DNA of 64,000 bases. Source: Alteromonas gracilis. GTDB taxonomy: Bacteria > Pseudomonadota > Gammaproteobacteria > Enterobacterales > Alteromonadaceae. Numbering within the stretch: the stretch's first letter is position 1; every line of letters begins with the position of its first letter. Positions 37,588-48,283 of the stretch are shown here, piece after piece. The DNA lies in contig NZ_PVNO01000026.1 of NCBI RefSeq assembly GCF_002993325.1, positions 248,001-312,000 on the forward strand, given 5' to 3'. The notes under the pieces were generated by a model that saw nothing but the letters and a program-made list of their open reading frames with translations, was not told where the DNA came from and did not search any database. A program made the position numbers and the translations under genes.

Positions 37588-39384
37588 ATGCAACAATCGC
37601 ACATTCGTAATTTCAGTATTATCGCCCACATTGACCACGGTAAGTCTACGCTGTCAGACCGTTTAATCCAGCACTGTGGAGGGCTAACAGATCGCGAAAT
37701 GGCTGAGCAGGTCCTCGACTCTATGGACCTGGAAAAAGAGCGCGGTATTACTATCAAAGCGCAAAGCGTGACACTGAACTATGAAGCGCGTGATGGTGAA
37801 ACTTATCAGCTGAACTTCATCGATACTCCTGGGCATGTCGACTTCACCTATGAAGTTTCTCGTTCACTTGCCGCCTGTGAAGGTGCGCTTTTGGTGGTTG
37901 ATGCGGGTCAGGGCGTAGAAGCACAAACATTGGCAAACTGCTATACCGCCATCGAGATGGATATGGAAGTAGTGCCGGTGTTAAATAAAATCGACCTGCC
38001 ACAGGCCGAGCCAGACCGTGTAGCAGAAGAAATTGAAGATATTGTTGGTATCGATGCTCTTGACGCTGTGCGCTGCTCAGCGAAGACAGGTATCGGTATT
38101 GAAGATGTACTTGAAGTTATTGTAAATAAGATCCCACCGCCAGAGGGCGACCGCGAAGCGCCGCTTAAAGCACTTATTATCGATTCTTGGTTCGACAACT
38201 ATCAGGGTGTTGTCTCTTTGGTACGCATTATGGAAGGACAGCTGACCAAAAAAGATAAGATTCAAATCATGTCGAACGGGCAGACACACCAAGTTGATAA
38301 AATTGGTGTATTTACGCCTAAGCCTCTGGATACAGGTGTATTGAGAGCAGGTGAAGTAGGCTTCATTATTGCCGGGATTAAAGATATTCAAGGTGCGCCG
38401 GTGGGCGACACCATTACATTGGCTCGCGACCCCGCTGATGCCATGTTACCCGGGTTTAAAAAGGTCAAGCCTCAGGTTTACGCTGGTATTTTCCCAATAA
38501 GCTCGGATGACTACGAAGACTTTCGTGACGCCCTCGCGAAGCTTAGCCTAAACGATGCATCGCTTTTTTATGAGCCAGAAAGCTCTGCGGCGCTCGGCTT
38601 TGGTTTCCGTATTGGATTCCTTGGCATGCTACACATGGAAATTATTCAAGAACGCTTAGAACGTGAGTATGACTTAGGCCTCATCACTACTGCGCCTACG
38701 GTAATCTACGAAGTAGAAACGACAAAAGGCGAAATACTTACCGTTGATAGCCCAGCAAAGCTGCCACCGGTTAATGATATCGCTGAAATTCGAGAGCCTA
38801 TGGTTGAAGCTAATATTCTTGTACCGCAAGAATATTTAGGTAACGTCATTACCCTTTGTATTGAAAAGCGCGGTATGCAAACCAACATGACCTACCACGG
38901 TAAACAAGTAGCAGTCACTTACGAACTGCCTATGGCTGAAGTGGTACTCGACTTCTTTGACCGCTTAAAATCGACCAGCCGTGGCTTCGCGTCATTAGAT
39001 TACAATTTCAAGCGCTTCCAGACATCAGACATGGTGCGTGTAGATATTCTTATCAACGGTGAGCGCGTAGACGCACTCGCAGTGATTACCCATAGAGAAA
39101 ATTCTCAAGGCCGTGGACGCGAGTTAGTTGAAAAGCTTCGTGAGCTTATTCCACGTCAGATGTTCGATATCGCTATTCAAGCGGCTATTGGTAACCACAT
39201 TGTTGCAAGAAGTACAGTAAAGCAGTTGCGTAAGAACGTAATCGCGAAGTGTTATGGCGGTGACGTAAGCCGTAAGAAGAAGCTACTTCAAAAGCAGAAA
39301 GAAGGTAAAAAGCGAATGAAGCAAGTGGGTAATGTTGAATTGCCACAAGATGCGTTCCTTGCAGTTCTTAAGGTAGGTAAATAA
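37588..39384 (+). CDS. lepA: Elongation factor 4 (LepA)
   Basis: A 598-residue translational GTPase. G1 is AHIDHGKST (13-21), followed by DTPGHVDF (G3) and NKIDLP (G4); the C-terminal domain specific to EF4 ends in [15 protein letters not shown]. LepA binds ribosomes and is involved in translocation and 30S biogenesis. Its stop overlaps the start of lepB (TAATG), the usual lepA-lepB coupling. Confidence 0.98.
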   Translation: MQQSHIRNFSIIAHIDHGKSTLSDRLIQHCGGLTDREMAEQVLDSMDLEKERGITIKAQSVTLNYEARDGETYQLNFIDTPGHVDFTYEVSRSLAACEGALLVVDAGQGVEAQTLANCYTAIEMDMEVVPVLNKIDLPQAEPDRVAEEIEDIVGIDALDAVRCSAKTGIGIEDVLEVIVNKIPPPEGDREAPLKALIIDSWFDNYQGVVSLVRIMEGQLTKKDKIQIMSNGQTHQVDKIGVFTPKPLDTGVLRAGEVGFIIAGIKDIQGAPVGDTITLARDPADAMLPGFKKVKPQVYAGIFPISSDDYEDFRDALAKLSLNDASLFYEPESSAALGFGFRIGFLGMLHMEIIQERLEREYDLGLITTAPTVIYEVETTKGEILTVDSPAKLPPVNDIAEIREPMVEANILVPQEYLGNVITLCIEKRGMQTNMTYHGKQVAVTYELPMAEVVLDFFDRLKSTSRGFASLDYNFKRFQTSDMVRVDILINGERVDALAVITHRENSQGRGRELVEKLRELIPRQMFDIAIQAAIGNHIVARSTVKQLRKNVIAKCYGGDVSRKKKLLQKQKEGKKRMKQVGNVELPQDAFLAVLKVGK

Positions 39385-40286
39385 TGGCAAATTACTTCTC
39401 CTTGATTTTGGTGGCACTCACCTTAATAACAGGATTAATCTGGCTAGTGGATAGCCTGGTGTTTGCGCCAAAGCGAAAAGCACGTTTACAGGCTGCGGCT
39501 ACCGCAGAAGGAGCGGGCTATGGAGAAGACCCTCAACTGCCGTACTTAGTTGATACCTCACAACAGATTTTCCCTGTTATCGCGTTCGTTTTGGTATTGC
39601 GCTCATTTTTGTATGAACCGTTTCAAATCCCTTCAGGCTCAATGATGCCCACGCTATTGGTGGGTGACTTTATTTTGGTTGAAAAGTTTGCCTACGGCGT
39701 GAAAGACCCGGTTTTCAGAAGCAAGCTTATTGAAACCGGCGTGCCAGAACGCGGCGATGTAGTGGTTTTTAAATATCCTGAAGACCCGTCAATTGACTAC
39801 ATCAAGCGAGTAATTGGCCTACCCGGTGATACCGTGGTTTACCAAAATAAACAGGTTTATATCAAACCTAAATGCGAGTCTGGTAACAACTGTGCGAAAC
39901 TTAAGGCAGTACCGCTTACGTTCCAAGAACGAGGTGAGTTTGTACAAGATATGGCGCAGTTAATGCGTTACACCGAAGATTTAGGCACAGTAGAGCACGA
40001 CATATTACGCCACCCGGTACGCGAGATTTCGCCAGTTAATTTTTATACGCAGCCGGGTACGCGTAGCAACGAGTGGATTGTGCCAGAAGGTCAGTATTTC
40101 GTGTTAGGGGATAACCGTGACAACAGCCGCGACAGTCGCTTCTGGGGTTTTGTGCCCGATGCGAACTTGGTTGGAAAAGCGGTAGCGATTTGGATTTCAT
40201 TTGAATTTGAGCGCAGCCCATCAGATTTCCTACCAACGTGGGTACCAACAGGTATTCGATTCGAGCGAGCAGGTGGCATTCATTAA
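39384..40286 (+). CDS. lepB: Signal peptidase I
   Basis: A 300-residue inner-membrane serine protease that removes signal peptides from secreted proteins. Two N-terminal membrane segments are followed by the periplasmic catalytic domain with Ser86 in PSGSMMPT and the Lys141 general base in DYIKRVIGLPGD. The GDNRDNSRDSRFWG box is intact. It overlaps lepA and rnc by one base each (TAATG at both ends), so lepA-lepB-rnc-era are translationally linked. Confidence 0.97.
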   Translation: MANYFSLILVALTLITGLIWLVDSLVFAPKRKARLQAAATAEGAGYGEDPQLPYLVDTSQQIFPVIAFVLVLRSFLYEPFQIPSGSMMPTLLVGDFILVEKFAYGVKDPVFRSKLIETGVPERGDVVVFKYPEDPSIDYIKRVIGLPGDTVVYQNKQVYIKPKCESGNNCAKLKAVPLTFQERGEFVQDMAQLMRYTEDLGTVEHDILRHPVREISPVNFYTQPGTRSNEWIVPEGQYFVLGDNRDNSRDSRFWGFVPDANLVGKAVAIWISFEFERSPSDFLPTWVPTGIRFERAGGIH

Positions 40287-40972
40287 TGCAGGGAATTGAT
40301 AAATATCGTCGTCTTTACAAGGCGATAGGCTACACATTTACCAATGAAGCTTTATTGGAACAAGCACTTACTCACCGCAGTGCAGCTAAGCAGCACAACG
40401 AGCGCTTAGAGTTTTTGGGCGATGCCATCTTGGGTATGATTGTTGGGGAAACCTTGTTCAAGCGTTTTCCAACCGTACCTGAAGGGAAGCTAACCAGAAT
40501 GCGTTCAACCCTGGTCAAAGGTGAAACGCTAGCGGAGTTAGCTAAAGAGGCGTGCGTGGGTGAATTGCTTAACCTAGGACCTGGTGAGCTAAAAAGTGGT
40601 GGGCACAGAAGAAGTTCAATCTTAGCTGATGCCGTTGAAGCTATTTTAGGGGCCATTTATCTCGACTCTGGTATGGATGAGGTTCGCAGCGTTATTGACC
40701 GACTGTGGGAAAGCCGCATCAACAAATTAGATCCTAACGCGCACCCTAAAGACAGTAAAACACGCCTTCAAGAATTTTTGCAAGGGCGTAAGCAATCGCT
40801 ACCAACCTATGAAGTTCTGTCTATTTCGGGTAAAGATCACGCGCAAACATTTGAAGTAAGCTGCAAGGTAGAAAGCCTTTCTGAAGCAGTCGTGGCGTCT
40901 GGCAATAGCCGTCGTAAAGCAGAACAAGAAGCTGCTCGTTTAACATTGGAGAAGCTTGATGACAACGCATAA
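40286..40972 (+). CDS. rnc: Ribonuclease III
   Basis: A 228-residue endoribonuclease for rRNA and mRNA processing. The catalytic signature [11 protein letters not shown] is at 39-49, with the second acidic site in [13 protein letters not shown], and a C-terminal dsRNA-binding domain ends in [17 protein letters not shown]. The frame is open from 40238, but ATG 40286, overlapping the lepB stop, matches the family start. It overlaps era by 14 bp. Confidence 0.97.
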   Translation: MQGIDKYRRLYKAIGYTFTNEALLEQALTHRSAAKQHNERLEFLGDAILGMIVGETLFKRFPTVPEGKLTRMRSTLVKGETLAELAKEACVGELLNLGPGELKSGGHRRSSILADAVEAILGAIYLDSGMDEVRSVIDRLWESRINKLDPNAHPKDSKTRLQEFLQGRKQSLPTYEVLSISGKDHAQTFEVSCKVESLSEAVVASGNSRRKAEQEAARLTLEKLDDNA

Positions 40973-41894
40973 TCAATCAGAAATGCCAGATATCCAAACA
41001 CGCTGTGGTCTAGTGGCTATTGTTGGTCGCCCAAACGTGGGTAAATCAACTTTGCTTAATCGTTTGCTGGGCCAAAAAGTAAGTATTACTTCTCGCAAAC
41101 CACAAACTACCCGACATCGTATCCTAGGCATTGACACTGACGGAGAGTATCAAGCGATATATGTTGATACGCCAGGGCTCCACCAAGACGAAAAACGTGC
41201 AATTAACCGCTATATGAACCGTGCGGCATCCAGCTCTTTGGCTGAGGTTGGCCTCGTGTTATTTGTCGTAGAAGGCGACCGTTTTAATGCTGAAGATGAA
41301 ATGGTGTTAAACAAGGTTAAGCAAGCGAACCTTCCTTGCTATCTTATCGTAAATAAAATGGATAAGGTGGAAGACAAAGAGAACTTCATGGTTCATCTTC
41401 AAAAACTCGGTGAAAAGCACGAGTTTGAGCACATGATCCCTATCAGTGCAAAACAGAATAAAATGGTTGATGAAATAAGAGAGCTTGTTGCCAAATCTCT
41501 GCCAAAAAGCGAGTTCTTTTTTCCAGAAGACTATATCACCGACCGTTCTAGTCGCTTTATGGCGGCTGAGATAATTCGTGAAAAACTCATGCGGTTTACC
41601 GGCGATGAATTGCCGTACTCAACCACCGTTGAGATAGAACAGTTTAAGATGGCTGAAAATGGCGTGTACCGCATAAGCGGGCTTATTCTGGTTGAGCGTG
41701 AAACACAAAAACGCATGATCATCGGAAAAGGCGGTAAGCATTTGAAAACCATTGGTGAGCATGCCCGTAAAGACATGGAAAACTTGTTTGACAACAAAGT
41801 GTTCCTAGAGCTCTGGGTTAAGGTTAAGCAAGGCTGGGCAGACGATGAGCGTGCTTTGCGCTCACTGGGTTACGGCGACGACAGCAACTTTTAG
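40959..41894 (+). CDS. era: GTPase Era
   Basis: A 311-residue GTPase for 30S assembly. G1 is GRPNVGKST (23-31), then DTPGLHQ (G3) and NKMDK (G4); the C-terminal KH domain has [16 protein letters not shown]. The ATG at 40959 has GGAG 7 nt upstream within rnc. In most gammaproteobacteria recO and pdxJ follow era; here pdxH follows after a 204-bp gap containing a hairpin. Confidence 0.97.
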   Translation: MTTHNQSEMPDIQTRCGLVAIVGRPNVGKSTLLNRLLGQKVSITSRKPQTTRHRILGIDTDGEYQAIYVDTPGLHQDEKRAINRYMNRAASSSLAEVGLVLFVVEGDRFNAEDEMVLNKVKQANLPCYLIVNKMDKVEDKENFMVHLQKLGEKHEFEHMIPISAKQNKMVDEIRELVAKSLPKSEFFFPEDYITDRSSRFMAAEIIREKLMRFTGDELPYSTTVEIEQFKMAENGVYRISGLILVERETQKRMIIGKGGKHLKTIGEHARKDMENLFDNKVFLELWVKVKQGWADDERALRSLGYGDDSNF

Positions 41895-41905
41895 TTTAAG
41901 ATTAT

Positions 41906-41973
41906 ACTGACTGTATAACGCTAGTTGATTGTAACTGGCGTTGTATTAGAGCGTATAGTCAGTCAGCATTTTT
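41906..41973 (+). terminator. Probable nested-hairpin terminator after era
   Basis: An outer stem (41906-41916 with 41953-41963, two G-T pairs) encloses a second hairpin (CGCTAGTT / AACTGGCG, one G-T pair). A five-T run follows at 41969-41973. It would close the lepA-lepB-rnc-era transcript. The double structure is unusual for a terminator. Confidence 0.45.
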
Positions 41974-42098
41974 GTTTAGCTGAATGGCTTTTGGTAACTA
42001 CCTTAGTAACATGCGCTGATGTGAGTATTTACAGGGTTATCTACTTATCCGGTTTTAAAAGCACTCGCAGGCGTAATAACCTTTTTCAGGAGCGGTAT

Positions 42099-42737
42099 AT
42101 GGCAATTTCAGATATGCGCAGGCAGTACTCAAAGGGCAGTTTGAGTGAGTCAGATATTACTTCAAATCCGTTTACCTTATTCGATAAATGGCTGAAAGAT
42201 GCTATTGACGCTGGCATTCCCGATCCGACAGCAATGACGGTTGCTACCGTTGATGCAAGTGGTCAGCCCTCTCAACGTATTGTCCTTTTGAAAGATGTGA
42301 GCGAAAAAGGTTTTGTATTTTTCACAAATTTAGGTAGCCGCAAAGCACAAGAGTTATCGGCCAATCCGAAAGTATCATGCCATTTTCCATGGTTTTTTAT
42401 GGAACGCCAAGTAAGAGTATGCGGAAGTGTCGAGAAGCTTTCTGTATCTGAGAACGCAGCGTACTTTTTCTCTCGGCCTAAAGACAGTCAGCTTGCCGCC
42501 TATGCTTCAAAACAAAGTAAGCCTATTGGCAGTAGAGAATTACTGCTTACCCAGTTCAAGCAGCTAAAAGATAAATTTGCCAATAAGGAGCTTCCTGTTC
42601 CCGATTTTTGGGGCGGCTTCAGAATTGTGCCTCACCAAATTGAATTCTGGCAGGGTGGGGAAGACAGGCTACACGATCGTTTTGAGTACAATAAAACTCA
42701 AGAAGGCACGTGGGCTACACAGCGTTTAATGCCATAA
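42099..42737 (+). CDS. pdxH: Pyridoxamine/pyridoxine 5'-phosphate oxidase
   Basis: A 212-residue FMN enzyme that makes pyridoxal phosphate. Typical segments include MRRQYSKGSLSE at the start, PSQRIVLLKDV for FMN binding, FPWFFMERQVRVCG, and the C-terminal FWQGGEDRLHDR...RLMP. The frame is open from 41925, but ATG 42099 has AGGAG 6 nt upstream and matches the family start. It lies between era and tatD, with its own 204-bp upstream gap. Confidence 0.96.
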   Translation: MAISDMRRQYSKGSLSESDITSNPFTLFDKWLKDAIDAGIPDPTAMTVATVDASGQPSQRIVLLKDVSEKGFVFFTNLGSRKAQELSANPKVSCHFPWFFMERQVRVCGSVEKLSVSENAAYFFSRPKDSQLAAYASKQSKPIGSRELLLTQFKQLKDKFANKELPVPDFWGGFRIVPHQIEFWQGGEDRLHDRFEYNKTQEGTWATQRLMP

Positions 42738-42792
42738 GCGAGAGGTGCGCAAGGCTTAAGCGCTATGAGGCTTACCTTGAAGTATTCATGTT

Positions 42793-43593
42793 ATGATAGA
42801 TAGTCACTGTCACCTAGATCTACTCGCCTCGCGTAAAAATCTAGAAGTGGTGTTGGATAGCGCTGCATCCAATGGTCTATCGAGGATAATGGCGCCAAGT
42901 GTTCATCCTGAATCTTGGCGTGAGCTTCAAAACATAGCAGATCAATATCGAAACATTCTCCCAATCGATAGTGCTCTTGGACTTCATCCTTATTTTCTTG
43001 ACGCAAACGACGCTCTTCCGTCAGACAAGGTTATATCGCATCAACTATCTCTACTTGAAGAAGCAGCGTTAGCTCGTCATGCATCGGTAAAAGCTATTGG
43101 TGAAACAGGGGTTGATGGACACATTGATACACCCGTAAAGCTGCAGCAGCAGGTTTTCAATGCTCATCTGGCTCTTGCCGAGCGAGTGTCCTTACCCGTA
43201 ATCGTTCATCACAGGAAGAGCCATCACTTACTGCTTGAATGCTTCAAGCAATCTAATTATCAAGGTAGTGGCGTAATTCATGCGTTTTCTGGCAGTGTAG
43301 AAGTAGCAAAAGGCTATATCGAGCGCGGTTTTTATTTAGGTATTGGTGGGACTATCACCTATGAGCGGGCGAAGAAAACGCGCGAAACGTTGGGCTATTT
43401 GCTGGAGCACCACATTGACAAACTACTTCTTGAGACAGATGCGCCGGATATGCCGATGTGCGGACGTCAGGGAGAGCCCAACGAACCTGGTTATCTCACA
43501 GACGTGGTAGACGCGATAAGCGAGCTCTATAGCGTAGAAAAAAGTGAGGTAATAGCAGCTACAACACGTAATTATTTTCGCTTATTTGGATAG
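42793..43593 (+). CDS. TatD-family metal-dependent hydrolase
   Basis: A 266-residue TIM-barrel hydrolase. Metal ligands appear in family order: HCH (5-7), GETGVDG, the VIVHHRKSHH histidines, HAFSG and ETDAPDMP. TatD proteins are 3'-5' DNases/RNases; of the E. coli paralogues (TatD, YcfH, YjjV) this is closest in length and position to YjjV-like proteins. The last base of the stop is the first base of a solo MITE-terminus repeat. Confidence 0.88.
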   Translation: MIDSHCHLDLLASRKNLEVVLDSAASNGLSRIMAPSVHPESWRELQNIADQYRNILPIDSALGLHPYFLDANDALPSDKVISHQLSLLEEAALARHASVKAIGETGVDGHIDTPVKLQQQVFNAHLALAERVSLPVIVHHRKSHHLLLECFKQSNYQGSGVIHAFSGSVEVAKGYIERGFYLGIGGTITYERAKKTRETLGYLLEHHIDKLLLETDAPDMPMCGRQGEPNEPGYLTDVVDAISELYSVEKSEVIAATTRNYFRLFG

Positions 43594-43616
43594 CACTTAT
43601 CTATGCGGATTGGTAT
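43593..43616. repeat. Solo copy of the MITE-like terminal repeat
   Basis: A 24-bp match to the right terminus of the element at 16154-16418: GCACTTATCTATGCGGATTG then GTAT, with no mismatch over that length. It fills almost the whole 28-bp gap between the convergent tatD-family and ytjB-like genes. Confidence 0.75.
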
Positions 43617-43621
43617 TACGC

Positions 43622-44305
43622 TTATTTCCTGATTTTCATATGCTTCTTCTTAGATTCTATGACTTGGATAAACCAAGGTCTGGACTTGTAAAAAGCCCTT
43701 GTAAGATAAACGCCTAATAGCAGCGCGAGAAACACTAAGATACCTGCGATAAGTGCCAGCTGATATCGCAATGTGAGCGGGCTTTCCAATACGGCCTGAG
43801 TATCGATATGGATATTTACATAGCCTAGCAAGTTACCTTCTTTATCTGTAATCATACCAACGTAAGTAAGCGGCGTAACATGCTGAGATTGGCTTAATTC
43901 AACCACGCTGTTTATTTTAGGTAAGGGGGCAATATAACGTCCGTCCTTATCAAAAACAGCCAAGGCCAATATATGCGGCTCATCAACCAACACTGAGGCA
44001 ACGGTGTCAATATAGTCTCTTTGGTTTTGAGAAGCACCGGCAAGAGACGCAGAATTAGCTAGATCTTCAGCAATAAATGCCGGCTGTAAAAGTTTTGCAT
44101 ATTGTCTTGCTATACTTTCACCAGAGTAGCGGGTTTGAACGGTCAACCAGTCGCTTTGATATTGCTGAAACAACAGTAGCAACACAACAATTAGCGCAAA
44201 CACTGTGCTTACTATCAACGTGTGAAAAAGTCTTTTTAGCGCGGTATATAAAGAATGCGCATCATTTTTCTTGTAAGCTGCCGCCTTATTGAGCACGTCG
44301 TCCAA
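43622..44305 (-). CDS. YtjB/AhpA-like membrane protein
   Basis: A 227-residue protein with an N-terminal membrane segment (about 25-46), a periplasmic PAS/sensor-like domain, and a second segment (about 184-203) before a short basic tail (KSKKKHMKIRK-type). It is divergent from serB, exactly as E. coli ytjB (smp) is, and the layout matches the YtjB/AhpA family ('virulence/hemolysin regulation'). No enzymatic motif is visible and the function is unknown. Confidence 0.78.
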   Translation of the reverse strand: MDDVLNKAAAYKKNDAHSLYTALKRLFHTLIVSTVFALIVVLLLLFQQYQSDWLTVQTRYSGESIARQYAKLLQPAFIAEDLANSASLAGASQNQRDYIDTVASVLVDEPHILALAVFDKDGRYIAPLPKINSVVELSQSQHVTPLTYVGMITDKEGNLLGYVNIHIDTQAVLESPLTLRYQLALIAGILVFLALLLGVYLTRAFYKSRPWFIQVIESKKKHMKIRK

Positions 44306-44444
44306 TTCATCTTTCCATAAAGTCTTTGCGTTTGCCTAACAGTAGGGGAATTCTAAATAATTTAAAAGATGATATTTTATTACTTAGCCTAATTGGGTAG
44401 CATTAGGCCACCATTTGCTTACTATTGCAGTTTCTGTTTTCGCT

Positions 44445-45434
44445 ATGAAAAACACGCTTTTCTCGACGCTTAATGACCAAGACCAGCACATCGCCTCTTC
44501 ACTTTCACAGGTTGTCGGCTCTTCACACAACAGCACGACATTTACCCACACACTAACTGTGATAGGGCAAGCCGTTACGCCTTATTTAATAGAAGGCGTA
44601 CTTAGCAAACTAAAAGGCGTGTTTACCGCGACAAGTTTAGCTTTTCATCACCTGCATCAGAGTTTGGGTGATGACGTCATCGAAATTCGCGGTACGCTCT
44701 TTGGTAGCGAACATGAAAATATCAATATTAAGTCACTTTTAGGTGACGTTTCCTCTTCCTATAACCTAGACATAGGGCTACAAGCATCTCGCCCATCCCT
44801 TTCTATACCAGGTTTATTAGTAATGGATATGGACAGCACAGTGATTTCGATTGAGTGTATTGATGAAATAGCGAAACTGGCTGGTGTAGGAGAACAGGTT
44901 GCGGAGGTGACCGCAAAAGCCATGCGCGGAGAAATTGCGTTTAATGACAGTTTGACACACCGTGTAGCGTGTTTGGAAGGGGTGGCGGTTTTTCACCTTG
45001 ATCAAATCCGCGATAGCATTCCAATTATGCCAGGTATCCAAAGCTTGCTGACCGAGCTTAAGAAAAATGATTGGAAACTCGCTATTGCATCAGGAGGATT
45101 CACATTTTTCGCAGACCATTTAAAGCAAAGGCTCGGTCTCGACTTTGCAATCTCGAACACGCTTTCTATCGAGAATGAAAAGCTAACGGGTAAAGTAGAA
45201 GGTGAAATCGTTAACGCTGACGTAAAAGCCAGGACGGTTAAGACGTTGGCTGAAAAGTGGGGAATTCCAAAGTCTCAAACCGTCGCTATGGGTGATGGGG
45301 CTAACGATTTAGTCATGATGGCTGAATCAGCATTAGGTGTGGCTTGCCACGGTAAGCCGCTGGTTAACGAAAAAGCGGATGTGGCCATACGTGTTGGCAG
45401 TTTACACAGTCTGCTTTATTTCTTAGATAAATAG
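44445..45434 (+). CDS. serB: Phosphoserine phosphatase
   Basis: A 329-residue HAD-family enzyme for the last step of serine synthesis. The nucleophile motif is DMDSTV (Asp128, Asp130), followed by ECIDEIAKLAG, ASGGFTFFA (motif II) and GDGANDL (motif IV). The N-terminal 110 residues form the usual, poorly conserved regulatory region. The start is uncertain: ATG 44445 lacks a clear ribosome binding site, and an in-frame TTG at 44415 has AGG upstream. Divergent from the ytjB-like gene. glyA, which uses serine, is 8 kb away. Confidence 0.93.
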   Translation: MKNTLFSTLNDQDQHIASSLSQVVGSSHNSTTFTHTLTVIGQAVTPYLIEGVLSKLKGVFTATSLAFHHLHQSLGDDVIEIRGTLFGSEHENINIKSLLGDVSSSYNLDIGLQASRPSLSIPGLLVMDMDSTVISIECIDEIAKLAGVGEQVAEVTAKAMRGEIAFNDSLTHRVACLEGVAVFHLDQIRDSIPIMPGIQSLLTELKKNDWKLAIASGGFTFFADHLKQRLGLDFAISNTLSIENEKLTGKVEGEIVNADVKARTVKTLAEKWGIPKSQTVAMGDGANDLVMMAESALGVACHGKPLVNEKADVAIRVGSLHSLLYFLDK

Positions 45435-45569
45435 GGCGCTGGTGATTTTTCGCTGGTTTTGCGTTTTTGTCCCACAGAGCCAGCTGAAGGACAGTTTAGC
45501 AAACTACGGGTTCTTCAGTTGGAGCAGCTAGCGAGCACACTGCAGGTAAATAAAATAGCAAGCGTGCCC

Positions 45570-48095
45570 TTAGGCATTGCTCAAAATAACCTGCGTAGGA
45601 GTTACGCTCTTTAGGGTTTTATTTGCGGTAATGTCTTCTCTTGAGAAGCCATATCTAATTAGCACTTCGTCTGTTACATCGACAAGGTGAGAGCAGGCAG
45701 CAAAACTCCATAGCTTTTTCTCTAGTTCACGAGCGCGATGCACGGCATACATGGTGACATAGTTAATTTCAGTTTGAAGCAAACTCATGTCAGGTTTCCC
45801 CGTAGTCGTTAGCATCACGTGAATCGCTATGAACTGGCCACGGGTCATAGCATCTCGTATAAATGCACGACGCTGCTCGTTGCTTTCAAACTTATCAGAG
45901 TAGCGAGGAATTATTGCCATGCGAGGGTCTTTTTGGGATGCATCGAAGGAAATAAAGAGTTCCTGACGTAGCGGCATATTTTCAAGCTTAACGGCTTTAA
46001 TCCCACTTTGTACGAAAGGCGAGTCTTGTTTTCTATCTCTGAACAAAAACTCTAAATTAACTTTACCTCGCTCGGCATATTGCGTGGTTAAATTTGTAAC
46101 CCTCTCATCTTGCTTTCCAATTATGCAAGCCTGAGGCGTATAGCGAACGCCCTCTTTGCTCATCAAAAATGATAGAGAAGTCGCATTTCTGGCGTTGATG
46201 CAGCGAAGTGCTTGACCAATACCAGGCACTATTTCTTCGTCACTCTCAACTTTTAAACTGGCTTTGTTCTTTTTAATCAGTTCTTCAAAAAAAGCGCGAG
46301 CGGATTTGCCCTCGTCGCCGGGCATGGTTTTTAAATGCAAAATGTTCTTATCTACGTTGTGGTAAATAACTTCATATTGCAGGTGCATTACGTCGAAAGA
46401 ACTAGCAATCTCTTGGAGGCGAGGGAAGGCCACTTCTACCTTACCTTCTAAGTTTCCTTTATATTCTTTGCTCAGCTCAATTCTTAAACCTAAACCGTGA
46501 ACTGAAATATCTTCACTGACACCAGTGTGAACCGTATCTTCATCGTTAAAGCGAGCTTCAACTTGGGTTCTTAGTTGATATCGGCTTTCAATACGTTGTT
46601 CTTCGTGTTTAAACCGTACTATTTGAATATTTGATGGGGCGCGATTACGTGGATGACCGAAATGACGCAAATGAGTAAGATCGCTACGGTTAAATTTAAA
46701 CTCATTGTAGGTTTCTTGACCGGTCACCGAAGTCACGTCCGTGATGTGAGCCAAATATCGTAAACTTTTAAGTTTTGACATCAATCTCGCCGAAGGCGGT
46801 GAGTTAAGTTTTTTAACTTTACTTCCTACCGAATCCGGAATTGAAAGAGGAATATGAGCCTGTTCGGGATTCATGTCGGTCAGGGTAACTTTGAACACGC
46901 GCCAGCTCGCTTTCTTTGAGCCAAACCCCAGAAAAACGCGAAAAAGCATATCTTTTTGCATGAGCTCTTCAAAAGAGGCTGAGTAAAAATAAACTTTCTC
47001 GCCATGCAAATGGGTAAAGCTGAAAATAAAAATTTCACGGGCTTCTTCAGACTTGCTGAGAAGTCGAGCAAGGCGCTCCTGCGTTAAAAGAAAATTTAAT
47101 CTGCAGACGCCTTCTTCATCTTGCCAGTACTGAACGGTTTCTCTGTTCACTTCGTTGGCCATGGCAAAGCGTGGTATAAGCGAATTATTTATTGCATCTA
47201 TAAATACAGGAAGCGTTGGACTGCGCGGAGAGAAAAATTGTTCACACGTTTTACTGGTGATCGCCTCAACGGTATTGTTCATATTCACTTTATATCGGCG
47301 TTTGTTGCCGTGAATAAAGCTTTCTAGAAATTTATCGAAAGCAGGGTTTGGAAGTTCTTTATCTCTTTGTAGCGCCAAATAGTTAATATCGTTTTTGGTT
47401 ATTATTTTAACGAGTTTATAAGCAATGCCATTTTTTTTATCCATGGCAAACTCGTTTTCCAAACCTCTGAAATAGATAAAAAGCTTTTCGCCTGTTCTGA
47501 AAAACGCGTCTTTTGAAAGCTTTACTTGTAGTCCTTCAAGTGAAATATCAACACTCAAGCCTCGCATCGACTGATTTGCACTATTGAAAATTTCAACGGC
47601 CACAGCAAAGTTCATTCGCTCCGTGTTGCGCTGACTGTAATCTAGAAGGTTGACGGTGGGGACTTTAAATTGTTCTAACACGGCAGAGCGTTTTTTGGCT
47701 GTAGGGTTATCTTTGTCTGCGATTTCTTGTGCTAACTCTTTTTCCCGCAACAATCGAAAGTTGTTTTCAGTATTCTGGACCGCCTCGTAAACGCCATAAG
47801 TGTAGCGACCGAACACACGCAGTTGCTCTTCGAACTTATCGACAGCAAGATCATCCATGTAGTGGCTTCGACCTTCATGCACATACTTCCTGCACTTGCC
47901 ATCTACATGCCCTCTCAAATCAATGGTGCGCATACATGGCTTTGCTAAACGCTTGACTTCCATTTTTATTAAGAAACGTTTTTCCTTGGGCACATCTGCG
48001 GCAATTTGAAGCAACACTTGGTTAAACTCAGGCTCGTTAACCATGGGCTTTAACTGTTCAATAATATCAGCGTATTGCTTTAAATCTTGACTCAT
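45570..48095 (-). CDS. Large PilZ-domain protein (two PilZ domains)
   Basis: An 841-residue soluble protein with no signal peptide or membrane segment. Two PilZ-type c-di-GMP-binding signatures are visible: R156-x3-R160 with D183-x-S-x2-G188, and R505-x3-R509 with D529-x-S-x2-G534. Both keep the residues needed to bind c-di-GMP. The N-terminal 140 residues and the regions between and after the PilZ domains (265-490, 620-841) match no family I can name. It lies between serB and radA, divergent from radA, and a second small PilZ protein is on the other side of radA. It probably acts as a c-di-GMP effector; the output is unknown. Confidence 0.82.
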   Translation of the reverse strand: MSQDLKQYADIIEQLKPMVNEPEFNQVLLQIAADVPKEKRFLIKMEVKRLAKPCMRTIDLRGHVDGKCRKYVHEGRSHYMDDLAVDKFEEQLRVFGRYTYGVYEAVQNTENNFRLLREKELAQEIADKDNPTAKKRSAVLEQFKVPTVNLLDYSQRNTERMNFAVAVEIFNSANQSMRGLSVDISLEGLQVKLSKDAFFRTGEKLFIYFRGLENEFAMDKKNGIAYKLVKIITKNDINYLALQRDKELPNPAFDKFLESFIHGNKRRYKVNMNNTVEAITSKTCEQFFSPRSPTLPVFIDAINNSLIPRFAMANEVNRETVQYWQDEEGVCRLNFLLTQERLARLLSKSEEAREIFIFSFTHLHGEKVYFYSASFEELMQKDMLFRVFLGFGSKKASWRVFKVTLTDMNPEQAHIPLSIPDSVGSKVKKLNSPPSARLMSKLKSLRYLAHITDVTSVTGQETYNEFKFNRSDLTHLRHFGHPRNRAPSNIQIVRFKHEEQRIESRYQLRTQVEARFNDEDTVHTGVSEDISVHGLGLRIELSKEYKGNLEGKVEVAFPRLQEIASSFDVMHLQYEVIYHNVDKNILHLKTMPGDEGKSARAFFEELIKKNKASLKVESDEEIVPGIGQALRCINARNATSLSFLMSKEGVRYTPQACIIGKQDERVTNLTTQYAERGKVNLEFLFRDRKQDSPFVQSGIKAVKLENMPLRQELFISFDASQKDPRMAIIPRYSDKFESNEQRRAFIRDAMTRGQFIAIHVMLTTTGKPDMSLLQTEINYVTMYAVHRARELEKKLWSFAACSHLVDVTDEVLIRYGFSREDITANKTLKSVTPTQVILSNA

Positions 48096-48283
48096 GAAGG
48101 CGCAACTTTACTCTTAGTTTTCATTATTCTAGTTTTTATCGGCCAATCAGAAAAACACATTAACCCATAAAGTTATAATACTTTTGGCTAAAATCATAAG
48201 TATAGCTAGGGGTTAGGTTTCTGATTAATTCCCTTTTATAGCATGTTAGAATACTCTTTTTAGTCTTTGGATAATACTGGAAT

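Noticed and set aside
41925-42098. 58-residue N-terminal extension of PdxH
   Set aside because: It contains the hairpin region, lacks family similarity, and the ATG at 42099 has a good ribosome binding site.
45435-45569. Imperfect hairpin (CCAGCTGAAG / CTTCAGTTGG) between serB and the PilZ gene
   Set aside because: Stem has a G-T pair, a long loop and no T-tract; too weak to call a terminator.
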